A stretch of 64,000 nucleotides of DNA from Sinobacterium norvegicum (lineage in GTDB: Bacteria > Pseudomonadota > Gammaproteobacteria > Pseudomonadales > Sinobacteriaceae). Both the position numbers and the translations under genes were made by a program. Below the pieces are notes generated by a model, which saw nothing but the letters and a program-made list of their open reading frames with translations, made no database searches and was not told the origin of the DNA. Where the stretch lies: positions 124,001-188,000 of the forward strand of contig NZ_CAKLPX010000001.1 of the NCBI RefSeq assembly GCF_923077115.1, written 5' to 3'. Positions within the stretch are counted from its first letter, which is position 1. The number at the start of each line of letters is the position of its first letter. Below are positions 27,647-36,960 of this stretch, one piece after another.

Positions 27647-28348
27647 TCAGCGCGGAAAGCTACCGTTGTTGAGATCGATGATGGTGCCGTTTAAATAGCT
27701 GGGGGCATCGGTGGCCAGCCAGACGATAGTCTCGGCAACTTCTTCGGCCTCGGCGAAACGACCGGCAATGGTATTTTGCTTGATCGCGGCCTTACGACTG
27801 TCGTCGATCGACGCCAGCATATCGGTATTGACTGGGCCGGCAGCCACGGCATTGACCAGCACATTATCGCCGCCGAGCAGCTTGGCAAAGCTTTTGGTGG
27901 CATTGATCAGCCCGGCCTTGCTGACGCCGTACCAGATATCGGGGTGGCCAATATGCCCGGCTATCGAGGTGTTGTTGATAATGCGTCCGCCGCCGCGTTG
28001 GCGCATTGCAGCGGATACCGCAGTAATCAGGGCGACGGGGGCGGCGATATTCAGTTGTAGTGTCTGCTCGATGGATGCCTGAGGATAGTCATCGTAGGGC
28101 AGTGACAGCATAATACCGGCATTGTTGACCAGTACATCGATGGGGGGCAGCGAGTCAATTAACGGTGCAATGGCATCGATTTGGCTGAGGTCGAAGGCGA
28201 TGGCTTTGACATCCGGATGATCGGCCAGCTCAAACTCGTCGACGTTGCGCGCCAGAATAATCAGGCCAAAGCCCTTGTCCAGCAATAGCCGGCTGACAGC
28301 CAGGCCAATACCCTTGTTGCCACCCGTTACCAATGCTAATTTTTTCAT
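27647..28348 (-). CDS. Short-chain dehydrogenase/reductase
   Basis: A 233-residue classical SDR. The NAD(P)-binding motif TGGNKGIG is at residues ~8-15, NNAG near residue 77, and the catalytic Ser...Tyr-xxx-Lys in NNTSIAG...YGVSKAG. The C-terminus ends in the substrate-binding helix common to acyl/keto reductases. The ATG at 28348 has aaggg 8 bases upstream. A longer frame to 28432 has no such site. It follows the MDR gene on the same strand after ~120 bases. Substrate unknown. Confidence 0.85.
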   Translation of the reverse strand: MKKLALVTGGNKGIGLAVSRLLLDKGFGLIILARNVDEFELADHPDVKAIAFDLSQIDAIAPLIDSLPPIDVLVNNAGIMLSLPYDDYPQASIEQTLQLNIAAPVALITAVSAAMRQRGGGRIINNTSIAGHIGHPDIWYGVSKAGLINATKSFAKLLGGDNVLVNAVAAGPVNTDMLASIDDSRKAAIKQNTIAGRFAEAEEVAETIVWLATDAPSYLNGTIIDLNNGSFPR

Positions 28349-28467
28349 GCCGTAAACCCTTATATAAAAATGCCTTTTAGCGTCGCCACAGCCTAACAGA
28401 GTTGAGCTGTCGGGTTTAACGTGCCAGATCAAAAGAGGGTGACATTACTCACCACACCATTATCACG

Positions 28468-29490
28468 TTACTGACAGATCAACACAGTCTTGCCGGTGAT
28501 CTCGGCATTATCTATTTGGCGATGCACCTCAGCGGCATCGCTCAGGGGGCGACGATCGGCAATCACCGGTTTGAGCTTGCCCTCTTTAAGCCAGCCAAAT
28601 AACTCTGCCATATCCTCTTTGAATTCTTCAGGGTGACTGATACGCCGCTGTTGAATGTTGAAGAAGCAGGAGTGCTTACCGTCGGGAATCAGTTTCCAGC
28701 CAGCCAGTAATTTGAAAAATCCCCACAGTAATGAAGGTAGTTTCTCTTCACCGGAGGTGAGCTGATAGGCGCCGAAGCCGATCAGCGTGCCGCCTTTTTT
28801 CAGGCATTGGTAAGATCGTCCCCAGTTTTTGCCGCCGATGGTATCGAAAACAACATCGACACCCTGGCCATCGGTAAGCTGATCGACGCGGCTGACAAAG
28901 TCTTCGTTTTGATAGTCGATGGCCTGGCAGTTGAATTGCTGTAGCAGCGGATGTTTACCCTGGGAGGCGGTGCCGATCATGTTGATGCCGAGTAATTGAC
29001 CGAGCTCGCACATAGCAGAACCGACAGCACCACCGGCGGCATGAATCAGCGCCGTGCTACCGGTGGGAACAGGGCACACGCGTTTAATCATCTGGTAGGC
29101 GGTGCCGTAGGACAGTATCATTGCCACCGCCTCGGCAGGGTCTAAGCCGTCGGGTGCCGCAATGGCCTGTTGCTCATCGACGGTAAGGTATTGAGTGTAG
29201 CCGCCGATCATCGATAAGTCGGCGACGCTGTCGCCGACCTTGAAACGACTGACATTGTGGCCAATCTTATCGACCACACCATACCAGTCATAGCCGGGCA
29301 CAAAGGGCGGCTTTTCTTTGTTATCGACATATTGGCCCTGGCGAATAATGGTGTCGGTAAAGCCGGTGCCGGCACTGAGTACCTTGACGCGTATCTCGTT
29401 GGCCTTGGGCTCGGGGAGTTGCAGTTCCTGCTTGAGTTTTAACACCTCGGGGCCGCCAAACTCGCTGACGATGATTTTCTGGTAAGCCAT
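28468..29490 (-). CDS. Medium-chain (quinone oxidoreductase-like) dehydrogenase
   Basis: A 340-residue zinc-independent MDR protein. The GroES-like N-terminal domain is followed by a Rossmann domain (ALIHAAGGAVGSAMCELGQLLG) and the DVVFDTIGG segment typical of quinone-oxidoreductase/enoyl-reductase relatives. No structural-zinc cysteine cluster is visible. The ATG has aggaat upstream. It may be co-transcribed with the SDR that follows. Substrate not determinable. Confidence 0.83.
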   Translation of the reverse strand: MAYQKIIVSEFGGPEVLKLKQELQLPEPKANEIRVKVLSAGTGFTDTIIRQGQYVDNKEKPPFVPGYDWYGVVDKIGHNVSRFKVGDSVADLSMIGGYTQYLTVDEQQAIAAPDGLDPAEAVAMILSYGTAYQMIKRVCPVPTGSTALIHAAGGAVGSAMCELGQLLGINMIGTASQGKHPLLQQFNCQAIDYQNEDFVSRVDQLTDGQGVDVVFDTIGGKNWGRSYQCLKKGGTLIGFGAYQLTSGEEKLPSLLWGFFKLLAGWKLIPDGKHSCFFNIQQRRISHPEEFKEDMAELFGWLKEGKLKPVIADRRPLSDAAEVHRQIDNAEITGKTVLICQ

Positions 29491-29704
29491 GGGCTTTATT
29501 CCTGCATATTATTGTTGTTCACTGCCGTTGCTGTAATGTTGTCCATCGTAGACAGTGTTTTTGTTACCTCTATAGTACGGTGATTGGTGCCAAACAGATG
29601 AATGTTTTGGCGCTATTTCGTGTTAATAGTTGGTAAGGTGGATAAAGTGACAACTGACTGGCAAAAAGGTTTGCAGCGACCGGTCTGTTATCTTAATGTG
29701 TTCG

Positions 29705-29722
29705 GTGTCACCTGGCTGTCAT
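29705..29722 (+). promoter_or_regulatory. Candidate PhoB-binding (Pho) box upstream of phoD
   Basis: GTGTCAC-CTGG-CTGTCAT fits the 7-4-7 direct-repeat layout of the Pho box, and the second half-site is a perfect CTGTCAT. A TATAAT hexamer lies at 29749-29754. The gap between box and hexamer is longer than in textbook PhoB promoters. The gene downstream is an alkaline phosphatase, as expected for a phosphate-starvation promoter. Confidence 0.5.
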
Positions 29723-29774
29723 TGATCACTGCTAGTGTGCGACCTATATATAATAATGAGAGGCATGGAAGTAG

Positions 29775-31517
29775 ATGAAACAGATATCACGTCGACATTT
29801 TTTAAGGCTATCCGCCATGGGCGTTGGCGCCGCGGTTGTTTCCACCGGCTTGCTGGGTTGTGCTGATCGCGATAGCGACGACGATAACAACGTCAGTTTT
29901 GCGCAAGGTGTTGCCAGTGGTGACCCGTTGGCCGACAGCGTCATTCTTTGGACGCGAGCCCTGCCCAATGACACCGATGCAGTGGTCACGGTCGATTGGG
30001 AAGTGGCCACCGATAGTGGTTTCGACGACCTTATCCATAATGGCTCGACCACCACTGATGGCAGTAAAGATTTTACCGTTAAAATTGATGTGCAAAACCT
30101 GTCATCGGGCACTGTTTACTATTACCGTTTCCGCGCTAATGGCACCACCTCTGCCGAGGGGACAACCAAGACGTTGCCCGAGGGCAGTCTAGAGCAAGCC
30201 AAATTGGCCGTGGTGTCCTGTGCTAATTTCCCCGCCGGTTACTTTCATGCCTACGGTGAAATTGCCGCCCTCGATGACATCGATGCGGTACTGCACCTGG
30301 GCGACTATATCTATGAGTATGCCGATGGTGACTATGCCACCGAAGATGCCGAGGCCTTGGGCCGTCAGTTCGCTGCAGGCAATGCCGGAGAATGTATTGA
30401 ACTCGACGACTACCGCAACCGCTATGCGCACTATCGCGGCGATGAAAATCTGCAGGCACTGCATCGTAAACAGCCTTTTATTACCATCTGGGATGATCAT
30501 GAGGTGGCCAATGACAGCTGGCGTGAGGGTGCTGAGAACCATAACCCAGAGGCCGGTGAGGGTGAATACCTCGATCGTAAATTAGCCGCGCTGCAGGCCT
30601 GGTTTGAATGGATGCCCGTGCGCCCGGCCAGCGAGGGTGATGAAGAAATTATCTATCGCAGCTTTGAGTTTGGTGACCTGCTTAGCTTACACATGCTGGA
30701 TACCCGAATTATCGGCCGCGATGAGCAAATTGATTATACCGATTACCAGTTGGATGATTATAACGCGCCCGATTTGGCGCGTTTTAACAGCGATGTGCAA
30801 AGCAGCGATCGTACGCTACTTGGTGCCACACAGTTAAACTGGTTGCAGACGGCGATGCAGACTTCTAGCGCCACATGGCAGGTGTTAGGCCAGCAGGTGT
30901 TGATGGGTAAGCTGACGCTGCCGGTTGAATTACAGTCGCAGATACTAGACCCTAACCCCGATACTTTATTTCCTGCGTTTATCGAGCTTGCCGGCTTAAA
31001 GCAGCGCTACATCGATGGTGATGTGACACTGACCCAGGATGAAATAAAGCGTGTCACCACGGTGGTTCCCTACAATCTCGATGCCTGGGACGGTTATGAC
31101 GGTGAGCGTGAGGCTATTTATGCCACGGCCAAAGACAGCGGCAAGAATTTGGTTGTACTGGCTGGCGATAGTCATAATGCCTGGGCTAATGATCTGGTCA
31201 ACAACAACGGCGATACCGTCGGCGTTGAGTTTGCCACCGCCTCGGTAAGCAGTCCGGGTCTGGAGGAATATTTATCCCTGGGTGATGATTTGGGCGTGGC
31301 AGGCGTGACAGAGGGGTTACTTAAGACGCTGGCCGACGACCTGCGTTATGTCAATGTCGCCCAGCGTGGCTTTGTTATCACCACCTTTACACCGGATGAG
31401 GCGACTTCTGAGTGGTTTTTTATCGACACCGTTAAGAGTGAAACCTATACGCTGGATGATGACCGCAAGCAAGCGATGAAAACAGTGGCAGGTACGCCAG
31501 AGTTGGTGTTGCTTTAA
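29775..31517 (+). CDS. phoD: PhoD-family alkaline phosphatase / phosphodiesterase, Tat-exported
   Basis: The 580-residue precursor begins with a twin-arginine signal (SRRHFLRLS) followed by a hydrophobic stretch ending in GLLGC. It is therefore exported folded and may also be lipidated. The PhoD metallophosphatase signatures are present: LHLGDYIYEY near residue 175, IWDDHEVANDSW near residue 240, and VVLAGDSHNAW near residue 460. PhoD enzymes release phosphate from mono- and diesters outside the cytoplasm using calcium and iron. The candidate Pho box at 29705 suggests phosphate-starvation control. A strong terminator follows. Confidence 0.93.
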   Translation: MKQISRRHFLRLSAMGVGAAVVSTGLLGCADRDSDDDNNVSFAQGVASGDPLADSVILWTRALPNDTDAVVTVDWEVATDSGFDDLIHNGSTTTDGSKDFTVKIDVQNLSSGTVYYYRFRANGTTSAEGTTKTLPEGSLEQAKLAVVSCANFPAGYFHAYGEIAALDDIDAVLHLGDYIYEYADGDYATEDAEALGRQFAAGNAGECIELDDYRNRYAHYRGDENLQALHRKQPFITIWDDHEVANDSWREGAENHNPEAGEGEYLDRKLAALQAWFEWMPVRPASEGDEEIIYRSFEFGDLLSLHMLDTRIIGRDEQIDYTDYQLDDYNAPDLARFNSDVQSSDRTLLGATQLNWLQTAMQTSSATWQVLGQQVLMGKLTLPVELQSQILDPNPDTLFPAFIELAGLKQRYIDGDVTLTQDEIKRVTTVVPYNLDAWDGYDGEREAIYATAKDSGKNLVVLAGDSHNAWANDLVNNNGDTVGVEFATASVSSPGLEEYLSLGDDLGVAGVTEGLLKTLADDLRYVNVAQRGFVITTFTPDEATSEWFFIDTVKSETYTLDDDRKQAMKTVAGTPELVLL

Positions 31518-31546
31518 CGGTAGGATAACGCCTGTGCTGCCGGCAT

Positions 31547-31586
31547 AAAAAAAGCCCTGTTAGCATCTGCTGACAGGGCTTTTTTG
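31547..31586. terminator. Bidirectional intrinsic terminator between phoD and the acylase gene
   Basis: An A-run, a stem with outer arms AGCCCTGT (31553-31560) and ACAGGGCT (31573-31580) extended inward by further pairs including one G-T, and a T-run. It can work in both directions and sits between two convergent genes. Confidence 0.88.
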
Positions 31587-31636
31587 TGTCACTGAGCCTG
31601 GCGGCTCAGTGCTATCGAGATGTCAAACGCTGACGC

Positions 31637-34036
31637 TTAGTTGCTCAGCGTCATTGTCTCGCCAATCTGCTGTGCTTCGATATCGCTGGCGCAGAAGGGC
31701 ATATCGACCCACTGCTTTGCACTGTACATTTTGGTTTGATCGTCGAAGTAAGGCGAGTCTTCATTGACCGATTGCGAGTAGGACAGCAGTGCATTAGCAT
31801 CGGGGCAGTCGCTGCTATCGAAGCCAACAACCTGCATATAGCTGTTGCCGTGTTCGATATTGCTATAGCCTTCGCCATCGATTAAGTCCGAGATAATAAC
31901 GCTGAAGCCAACACCGTTGGAGCCATGAATAGCAATTTTATCGCCATTGCGTTCGCTGTACTGTACCTCACCCCAAGGGCGGTCAAGCGGAATACCAGCT
32001 TGGTTGAGCTCTGCCACAGAAGCCAGCAGGGCTGCACGGGTATTCGCGATGACTGTCGCATCGCCACTGTTCATGGTATTGGGTGTGGTCACTGGGTAGG
32101 CGGGGTCGAAATCGTTCTGCCAGAAGCCGGCTTCTCGGTCGAGTTCAGCCCACAGGCCAATAAACAGCGCGTGGCCGACACTGTCGACATCGGATTCACG
32201 GTCCCAATCATCGAGTATCTGACAAGCGTGCTCTGCGTCAGCCGCCTCGCTGCCCCAATCGGCGCTGGTGGTGTTAGCGCAAACATCGAGCACGCCATCG
32301 AGAATCAATTCGGCGGCGTGATTTCGGCTGCCAAACATAATGTCTCTGACATTTTCGTTGGTAAATTTATCGCCGCCAGCCAGGCCGTCGTTATCGTCGA
32401 GTCGGTCTTGTAGTTGTACAAAGGCCAAGCGTGTGCGGGTCGATTGCTCAACTTCTTCGTTACCGATAATTGGCGAGAAGCCGGTCAGCAGGCTGTCGGG
32501 GTTGCTCAGCCAGTAGCTGTCGTTAGAGTTGGCAGCATAGTCGCGGTTTTGTAACACCGGTAGCTGACTCACCCCCATGACGCCATCGGCGGGAGAGTCT
32601 GCATCGGTGGCCCACTCACAGCTTGGGTCTGAGCCATCGAGAGTGGGGTAGCCTTCATCGGTCAACGAGGGGGCTGCCAGTCCTTTGACGCAGTTGTCGA
32701 AATGCCATTGGGTGATGCCGGGACGGGTGCTGATATCGCCATACATTGAGTTACCCTCACGGTCGACGGCAATGGTATTGGTCCATGGGTTGCCCATCTT
32801 TGCGGCAGCCTCGGTAACCTCATCCAGGTTCTCTGCCTGGCCCATACCGCGCCAAGTATCGAAGCCCCACGTGTTGTAGAGGTTGACGTCGCGAACAGTA
32901 AACACCGACTTCAAAATAGTTGGCCAACCTTCGAGTAGATCGCTGACGCCACCGAGATCGACAATCGGGCCATAGTGGGAGAAGTACAGCGTCTTTTCGA
33001 CGGTCTCGATACTGCCATCGTCACGGACCTGTTCAGCAGTAACCTGTTCGCTGGTAATGTCGCGATAGATGTCGGCACCGGCATCATCCTGACCATAGAC
33101 ATATTGCATTGGGTTGTCAGGGTTGAGTTGCAGCTCGAAGAAGCTGAAACGACGACCGGTTGACACCGTGTGTGTCCAGGCGATGTCCTTGTTAAAGCCG
33201 ATGTTAATCAGTGGGAAACCGTGCAGCGAGGCGCCCATGACATCGTATTCGCCATCGATGGTCAGGTGGGCCATATACCAGCGCAGGCGTCCAGACCATG
33301 GGAAGTGAGGGTTGCCGAGTAGCAAGCCACTGCCATTTTCGGTGACGTTGCCGCCGAGGGCATAAGCGTTGCTGCCCATCTGTTCAGGCTTGGGCATGTC
33401 GAAGGCATCGGTATTGAGGGCAAGTTGTTGAAACAGGTCGGCCATTGGGGCGTTGGCGACGCTCTCTGCCGGGCCGTTGACCGCCGAGATAAAGGGCGCG
33501 AGCGGGCCAGTACTGGCACGGATCAATAGCTTGTGCAGTGCCTTGTAGTTATCTAGCTGGTTGAGTGGTCGCACCCAGGGCTCGCCCTGACAGCTGCCGG
33601 CAATATTGTCGACGCCGGTATCCTCTATGTAGCGGTTGATACCCAGGGTATAGCCATCCATTACATCACGGGCATCCTGGTCCAGCTTGTCGATAAAGTT
33701 GCTTTGAATATTGGTATCGCTGTTGTAGTAGCGGTAGACAAAGTCTTCGTTGATATTGCCATCCAAATAACGGGCAGACTCGCCGTTGGCGCGCACGACT
33801 TCCTCCATCAATACGCAGAGGTTTTGCTTGGCGTATTGGTAGCCATAGCCGTAGCCCAGGCTGCCCCAGTCTTCGGCGTTGATGTGCGGGATGCCGTGTT
33901 CGGTTTCGGTGATGTCGGCACTGTAGAGAGCCGTACCGAACTCAGGGGCTGAGTCGTTGACGTCAGAATCACTGTCGTTGGAGCAGCCGGAGAGCGCCAC
34001 GGCAAAAACCGCGGCACTAAGGAGTTTCATTTTCAT
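31637..34036 (-). CDS. Penicillin acylase family protein, lipoprotein
   Basis: An Ntn-hydrolase of about 799 residues. The lipobox ALSGC follows a ~17-residue signal, and the start is taken at the ATG at 34036 (aagg 7 bases upstream). An ATG at 34030 is also possible. The autocleavage site is read as Gly-Ser in MGSNAYALGG, so Ser ~222 becomes the N-terminal nucleophile of the beta chain. LLLGNPHFPW supplies the conserved family motif. Relatives cleave penicillins, acyl-homoserine lactones or other N-acyl amides in the periplasm. Here substrate is unknown. It may share transcription with the dioxygenase gene lying upstream. Confidence 0.88.
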   Translation of the reverse strand: MKMKLLSAAVFAVALSGCSNDSDSDVNDSAPEFGTALYSADITETEHGIPHINAEDWGSLGYGYGYQYAKQNLCVLMEEVVRANGESARYLDGNINEDFVYRYYNSDTNIQSNFIDKLDQDARDVMDGYTLGINRYIEDTGVDNIAGSCQGEPWVRPLNQLDNYKALHKLLIRASTGPLAPFISAVNGPAESVANAPMADLFQQLALNTDAFDMPKPEQMGSNAYALGGNVTENGSGLLLGNPHFPWSGRLRWYMAHLTIDGEYDVMGASLHGFPLINIGFNKDIAWTHTVSTGRRFSFFELQLNPDNPMQYVYGQDDAGADIYRDITSEQVTAEQVRDDGSIETVEKTLYFSHYGPIVDLGGVSDLLEGWPTILKSVFTVRDVNLYNTWGFDTWRGMGQAENLDEVTEAAAKMGNPWTNTIAVDREGNSMYGDISTRPGITQWHFDNCVKGLAAPSLTDEGYPTLDGSDPSCEWATDADSPADGVMGVSQLPVLQNRDYAANSNDSYWLSNPDSLLTGFSPIIGNEEVEQSTRTRLAFVQLQDRLDDNDGLAGGDKFTNENVRDIMFGSRNHAAELILDGVLDVCANTTSADWGSEAADAEHACQILDDWDRESDVDSVGHALFIGLWAELDREAGFWQNDFDPAYPVTTPNTMNSGDATVIANTRAALLASVAELNQAGIPLDRPWGEVQYSERNGDKIAIHGSNGVGFSVIISDLIDGEGYSNIEHGNSYMQVVGFDSSDCPDANALLSYSQSVNEDSPYFDDQTKMYSAKQWVDMPFCASDIEAQQIGETMTLSN

Positions 34037-34206
34037 TGTTATGCCTTGTAAAACTATTGCGTCGTACGCTTTTATTGTTAGCCACTTGGTCAAAAATGGC
34101 TGTAAGTTTACAGTTTAAACATACGTCCGTCATAAATCCATAGGCCGCTGTCACAAAGGCTGTCAAAAAGTGTTTTGGGTGCCATCGCTCTGTTCTGCGA
34201 CGGCTA

Positions 34207-35091
34207 TCAAAAGGTATTGGGGTAGTCCTGCCAGTAGTATTGGAGGTGTTGGTTTTTCCAGTCCTTATAAATGTTTGACCAATCGAGGTCGTCGATACGC
34301 CAGCCGTGATGAGGCTCGAGGTTGAGTGACCACAGCGGTGCCCCGTAATCACAGAATCGGGTATCGATGCTCAGCCTTGCCGCCGATTGGGCGGTGTTTG
34401 GCTCGGCCTTATGGACGCAGCACGAATGGAAGATAATCACGTCGCCTTGGCTAACGTCTGAGGTGTGCCAAAGAGTCTCGTCATCATAAATTTCACATTG
34501 TATGCCGCCAACCCCCTGCGCCTCAAAGACAGGTCTGACACCTTTTTTATGGGAGTGGGGCAATAGCTTGAGTCGGCCCATTTCAGTGGTGACATCGTGC
34601 AATGCCACCCACATGCCAGCCATGGTTTCTCCCGCTTGATGTGAGTGGGCGTCTTGATGGGGCGGCGTTTCATAGCCGATTTTTTTCGGTGTTGCCATCC
34701 GCGCCATTTTCATCGGGTAGACAAAGGGCTTGTCGCCGGCAACGATCTGCATTAACTGGTGCAGATCCGCTTGATGGAAGAAATCGTGAAACGCTTCCAT
34801 CGACTGGATTTTTGGGTAGAGCTGATCCCAGATGGGGTCGGTCTCGAAAAACGGTTCACCGCCCAGTGCCGGTAGCCCGGTCTGCGGGTCGAGCACAATG
34901 TGGGGGGAGAGTGCGTCCAAAAACTGCAGCATTAGCTGCTGACACTTTTGCTTGTCGACATGGTTTTGAAAATAGAGATAGCCGTAATGTTGGAAGCGCT
35001 GCTGCAATAATACTGCGTCTTCATCACTGCGGGAGACGACGAGTGGCTGATTTTGGATCTGCAAAGTGTTCGGCAAAATAGTGTCCGTCAT
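34207..35091 (-). CDS. Phytanoyl-CoA dioxygenase (PhyH) family protein
   Basis: A 294-residue non-heme iron, 2-oxoglutarate-dependent oxygenase. The HxD metal motif is in PPHQDAHSHQ, and the distal histidine in CCVHKAEPNTAQ is followed by the 2-oxoglutarate-binding Arg in ARLSIDTR. All three iron ligands are visible, so it should be active. Substrate is unknown; the family hydroxylates acyl chains, amino acids and secondary metabolites. It lies upstream of the acylase gene on the same strand. Confidence 0.87.
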   Translation of the reverse strand: MTDTILPNTLQIQNQPLVVSRSDEDAVLLQQRFQHYGYLYFQNHVDKQKCQQLMLQFLDALSPHIVLDPQTGLPALGGEPFFETDPIWDQLYPKIQSMEAFHDFFHQADLHQLMQIVAGDKPFVYPMKMARMATPKKIGYETPPHQDAHSHQAGETMAGMWVALHDVTTEMGRLKLLPHSHKKGVRPVFEAQGVGGIQCEIYDDETLWHTSDVSQGDVIIFHSCCVHKAEPNTAQSAARLSIDTRFCDYGAPLWSLNLEPHHGWRIDDLDWSNIYKDWKNQHLQYYWQDYPNTF

Positions 35092-35416
35092 TTATAGCGT
35101 TGTTAATTCGCCCAGTATAAGGACAAAAGCCGAGGGTCACAAACGCATCCGCTGAGCGGTGTCGATGGCTAACTAACGGAATTGTTTTGTTGCTGTAATT
35201 AAAATCGCACTAATTGAAGGCTTTTTTTGGCACGGAAAATGCTTTATATCTGTGCGTAAACGGGCGGAATGCTCTATTAAAAACAATTAAAGCGTAATAA
35301 GTGCCTCAAATAAGAGCGGCGCACCGATAGAAGAGAGTAAAAGCGACAATAGTCCGTTTTTTTAACGAGACTGTCACCCATTGGTCGATAGGTTGGATTG
35401 ATGGTGGTGCTTTATA
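35092..35416. other. Divergent promoter region of amt
   Basis: About 325 non-coding bases. The main recognisable element is the sigma54-type promoter at 35227-35243. Upstream of it there is a GCAC half-site (in atcgcactaattg, ~35208-35220) that could belong to an NtrC site, but no full palindrome was found. Nothing else was recognised. Confidence 0.6.
35227..35243 (+). promoter_or_regulatory. Sigma54 (RpoN) -24/-12 promoter for the ammonium transporter
   Basis: TTGGCACGGAAAATGCT matches the consensus YTGGCACGRNNNTTGCW at every defined position but one. The essential GG (35229-35230) and GC (35241-35242) are 10 bases apart. Transcription would begin near 35254, giving a leader of ~160 bases. 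This implies NtrC-type nitrogen control. Confidence 0.85.
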
Positions 35417-36676
35417 ATGGTGCGTAGTGCAACGGTTTGGTGCAAAGCTAAGGGTGGAAATATTTTGGATATTACTAGTGCAGTAGAATCGTTGGTATCG
35501 AGCAGCAATACCTATTTTATTTTAATGGGCGCGATCATGGTCTTTGCCATGCACGCAGGTTTTGCCTTCTTGGAAGTCGGTACTGTCCGTCTCAAAAACC
35601 AAGTGAACGCCCTGGTTAAAATCATGACTGACTTTGGTGTCTCTGCCATCGTCTACTTCTTTGTTGGTTACTGGGTTGCTTATGATGTGACCTTTTTCCA
35701 GGGGGCGCCAGCACTGGCCGAAAACAATGGCTATGAACTGGTTAAGTTTTTCTTCCTGATGACCTTTGCCGCTGCCATCCCGGCCATTATCTCCGGTGGT
35801 GTGGCTGAGCGAGCCCGTTTTTATCCAATGCTGATCGCCTCGGCCATTGTGGTAGGCCTGGTCTACCCCTTCTTCGAAGGCATTATTTGGAACGGTAACT
35901 TTGGCTTCCAGGATTGGCTTGAGGCCACTTTTGGCGCGCCATTTAATGATTTTGCCGGCTCTGTTGTCGTACACGGTGTCGGTGGTTGGATTGCCCTGTC
36001 TGCCGTCATTGTCCTGGGTATGCGACGTGGCCGTGAGCGCGATGGCCGTCTGATTGCCTTCGCCCCCTCCAACATTCCCTTCCTTGGTTTGGGTGCCTGG
36101 ATTCTCTGTATCGGTTGGTTCGGCTTTAACGTGATGTCGGCTCAGACCTTAGACGGTATCAGCGGTCTGGTGGCGGTTAACTCATTAATGGCCATGGTCG
36201 GCGGCATTATTGCGTCGATGATTGCCGGTCGCAAAGACCCTGGTTTTATTCATAACGGTCCACTGGCCGGTTTGGTTGCAGTCTGTGCTGGCTCTAACTT
36301 AATGCACCCCATTGGTGCCTTGGCCACCGGTTTGGTTGCTGGCGTGTTATTCGTCATGATGTTCTCTTACATTCAAAACAAGCTACACCGTGTCGATGAT
36401 GTGCTGGGTGTGTGGCCACTGCACGGTGTGTGTGGCGCCTGGGGCGGCATTGCAGCGGGTATTTTTGGCCTTGAGTCTTTCGGTGGTATGGGCGGTGTTA
36501 CCTTTATGAGCCAGTTGGTTGGTACCTTGGCCGGCATTGGCTTCGCCGTTGTGGCAGGCTTTGTGGTTTATTTTGTGATCGATAAGGTCGTCGGTATACG
36601 CCTGAGCGAGGAAGAGGAGTATATGGGTGCTGACCTGGCGGTTCATAAGATCAGCGCGGTGAATAAAAGCAAATAA
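35417..36676 (+). CDS. amt: Ammonium transporter (Amt family)
   Basis: About eleven membrane helices and the two conserved pore histidines are present (VVHGVGGWIAL and PLHGVCGAWGG), together with the family signature FNDFAGSVVVHG. It conducts ammonium through the inner membrane. Length is 419 residues from the ATG at 35417. A TTG at 35465, preceded by aagggtgga, would give a 403-residue protein starting MDITSAVES and may be the true start, since the first helix begins soon after. No glnK/glnB gene is adjacent, which is unusual because amt usually pairs with glnK. The sigma54 promoter upstream indicates nitrogen-limitation control. Confidence 0.93.
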   Translation: MVRSATVWCKAKGGNILDITSAVESLVSSSNTYFILMGAIMVFAMHAGFAFLEVGTVRLKNQVNALVKIMTDFGVSAIVYFFVGYWVAYDVTFFQGAPALAENNGYELVKFFFLMTFAAAIPAIISGGVAERARFYPMLIASAIVVGLVYPFFEGIIWNGNFGFQDWLEATFGAPFNDFAGSVVVHGVGGWIALSAVIVLGMRRGRERDGRLIAFAPSNIPFLGLGAWILCIGWFGFNVMSAQTLDGISGLVAVNSLMAMVGGIIASMIAGRKDPGFIHNGPLAGLVAVCAGSNLMHPIGALATGLVAGVLFVMMFSYIQNKLHRVDDVLGVWPLHGVCGAWGGIAAGIFGLESFGGMGGVTFMSQLVGTLAGIGFAVVAGFVVYFVIDKVVGIRLSEEEEYMGADLAVHKISAVNKSK

Positions 36677-36687
36677 AGTGTGACATA

Positions 36688-36725
36688 GGTCACGCGATGT
36701 GGGAGATCTCTCACGTTGCGTGACC
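36688..36725 (+). repeat. Long hairpin immediately after amt
   Basis: A 38-base segment starting 12 bases after the amt stop. The outer 8 bp (GGTCACGC/GCGTGACC) pair perfectly. The inner part pairs fully if three G-U pairs are allowed, around the central palindrome GAGATCTC. No T-tract follows, so it is not a simple terminator. Confidence 0.6.
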
Positions 36726-36824
36726 GTTATGTCTAATGGCATATAAACCTGGTTAAGCCATAATTAAGACGTACCAAGGAGGTACGTGCTAATACGGATG
36801 TTGGCGATGACTAGGGATGTTACG

Positions 36825-36849
36825 AAAGCCGCAGATGCGGCTTTTTTTA
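36825..36849 (+). terminator. Intrinsic terminator, probably of amt
   Basis: AAAGCCGC (36825-36832) and GCGGCTTT (36837-36844) with a 4-base loop are followed by a T-run. It lies ~150 bases after the amt stop, leaving a long 3' untranslated region that contains another inverted repeat (ACGTACC...GGTACGT, 36770-36787). Confidence 0.8.
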
Positions 36850-36960
36850 TGGCTGATTTTTACTGTCGGCTCTTTGATTAATCCTGTTCGATCAGTAGGG
36901 TAGGCACTTTTTCTGCTCGCTTCAGGGGGTCTTGTTATCCACTTAATATTACATGCACTG

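Noticed and set aside
34602-35081. 159-codon plus-strand frame
   Set aside because: Lies antisense within the PhyH dioxygenase, whose metal ligands are intact; arginine-rich, low-complexity shadow.
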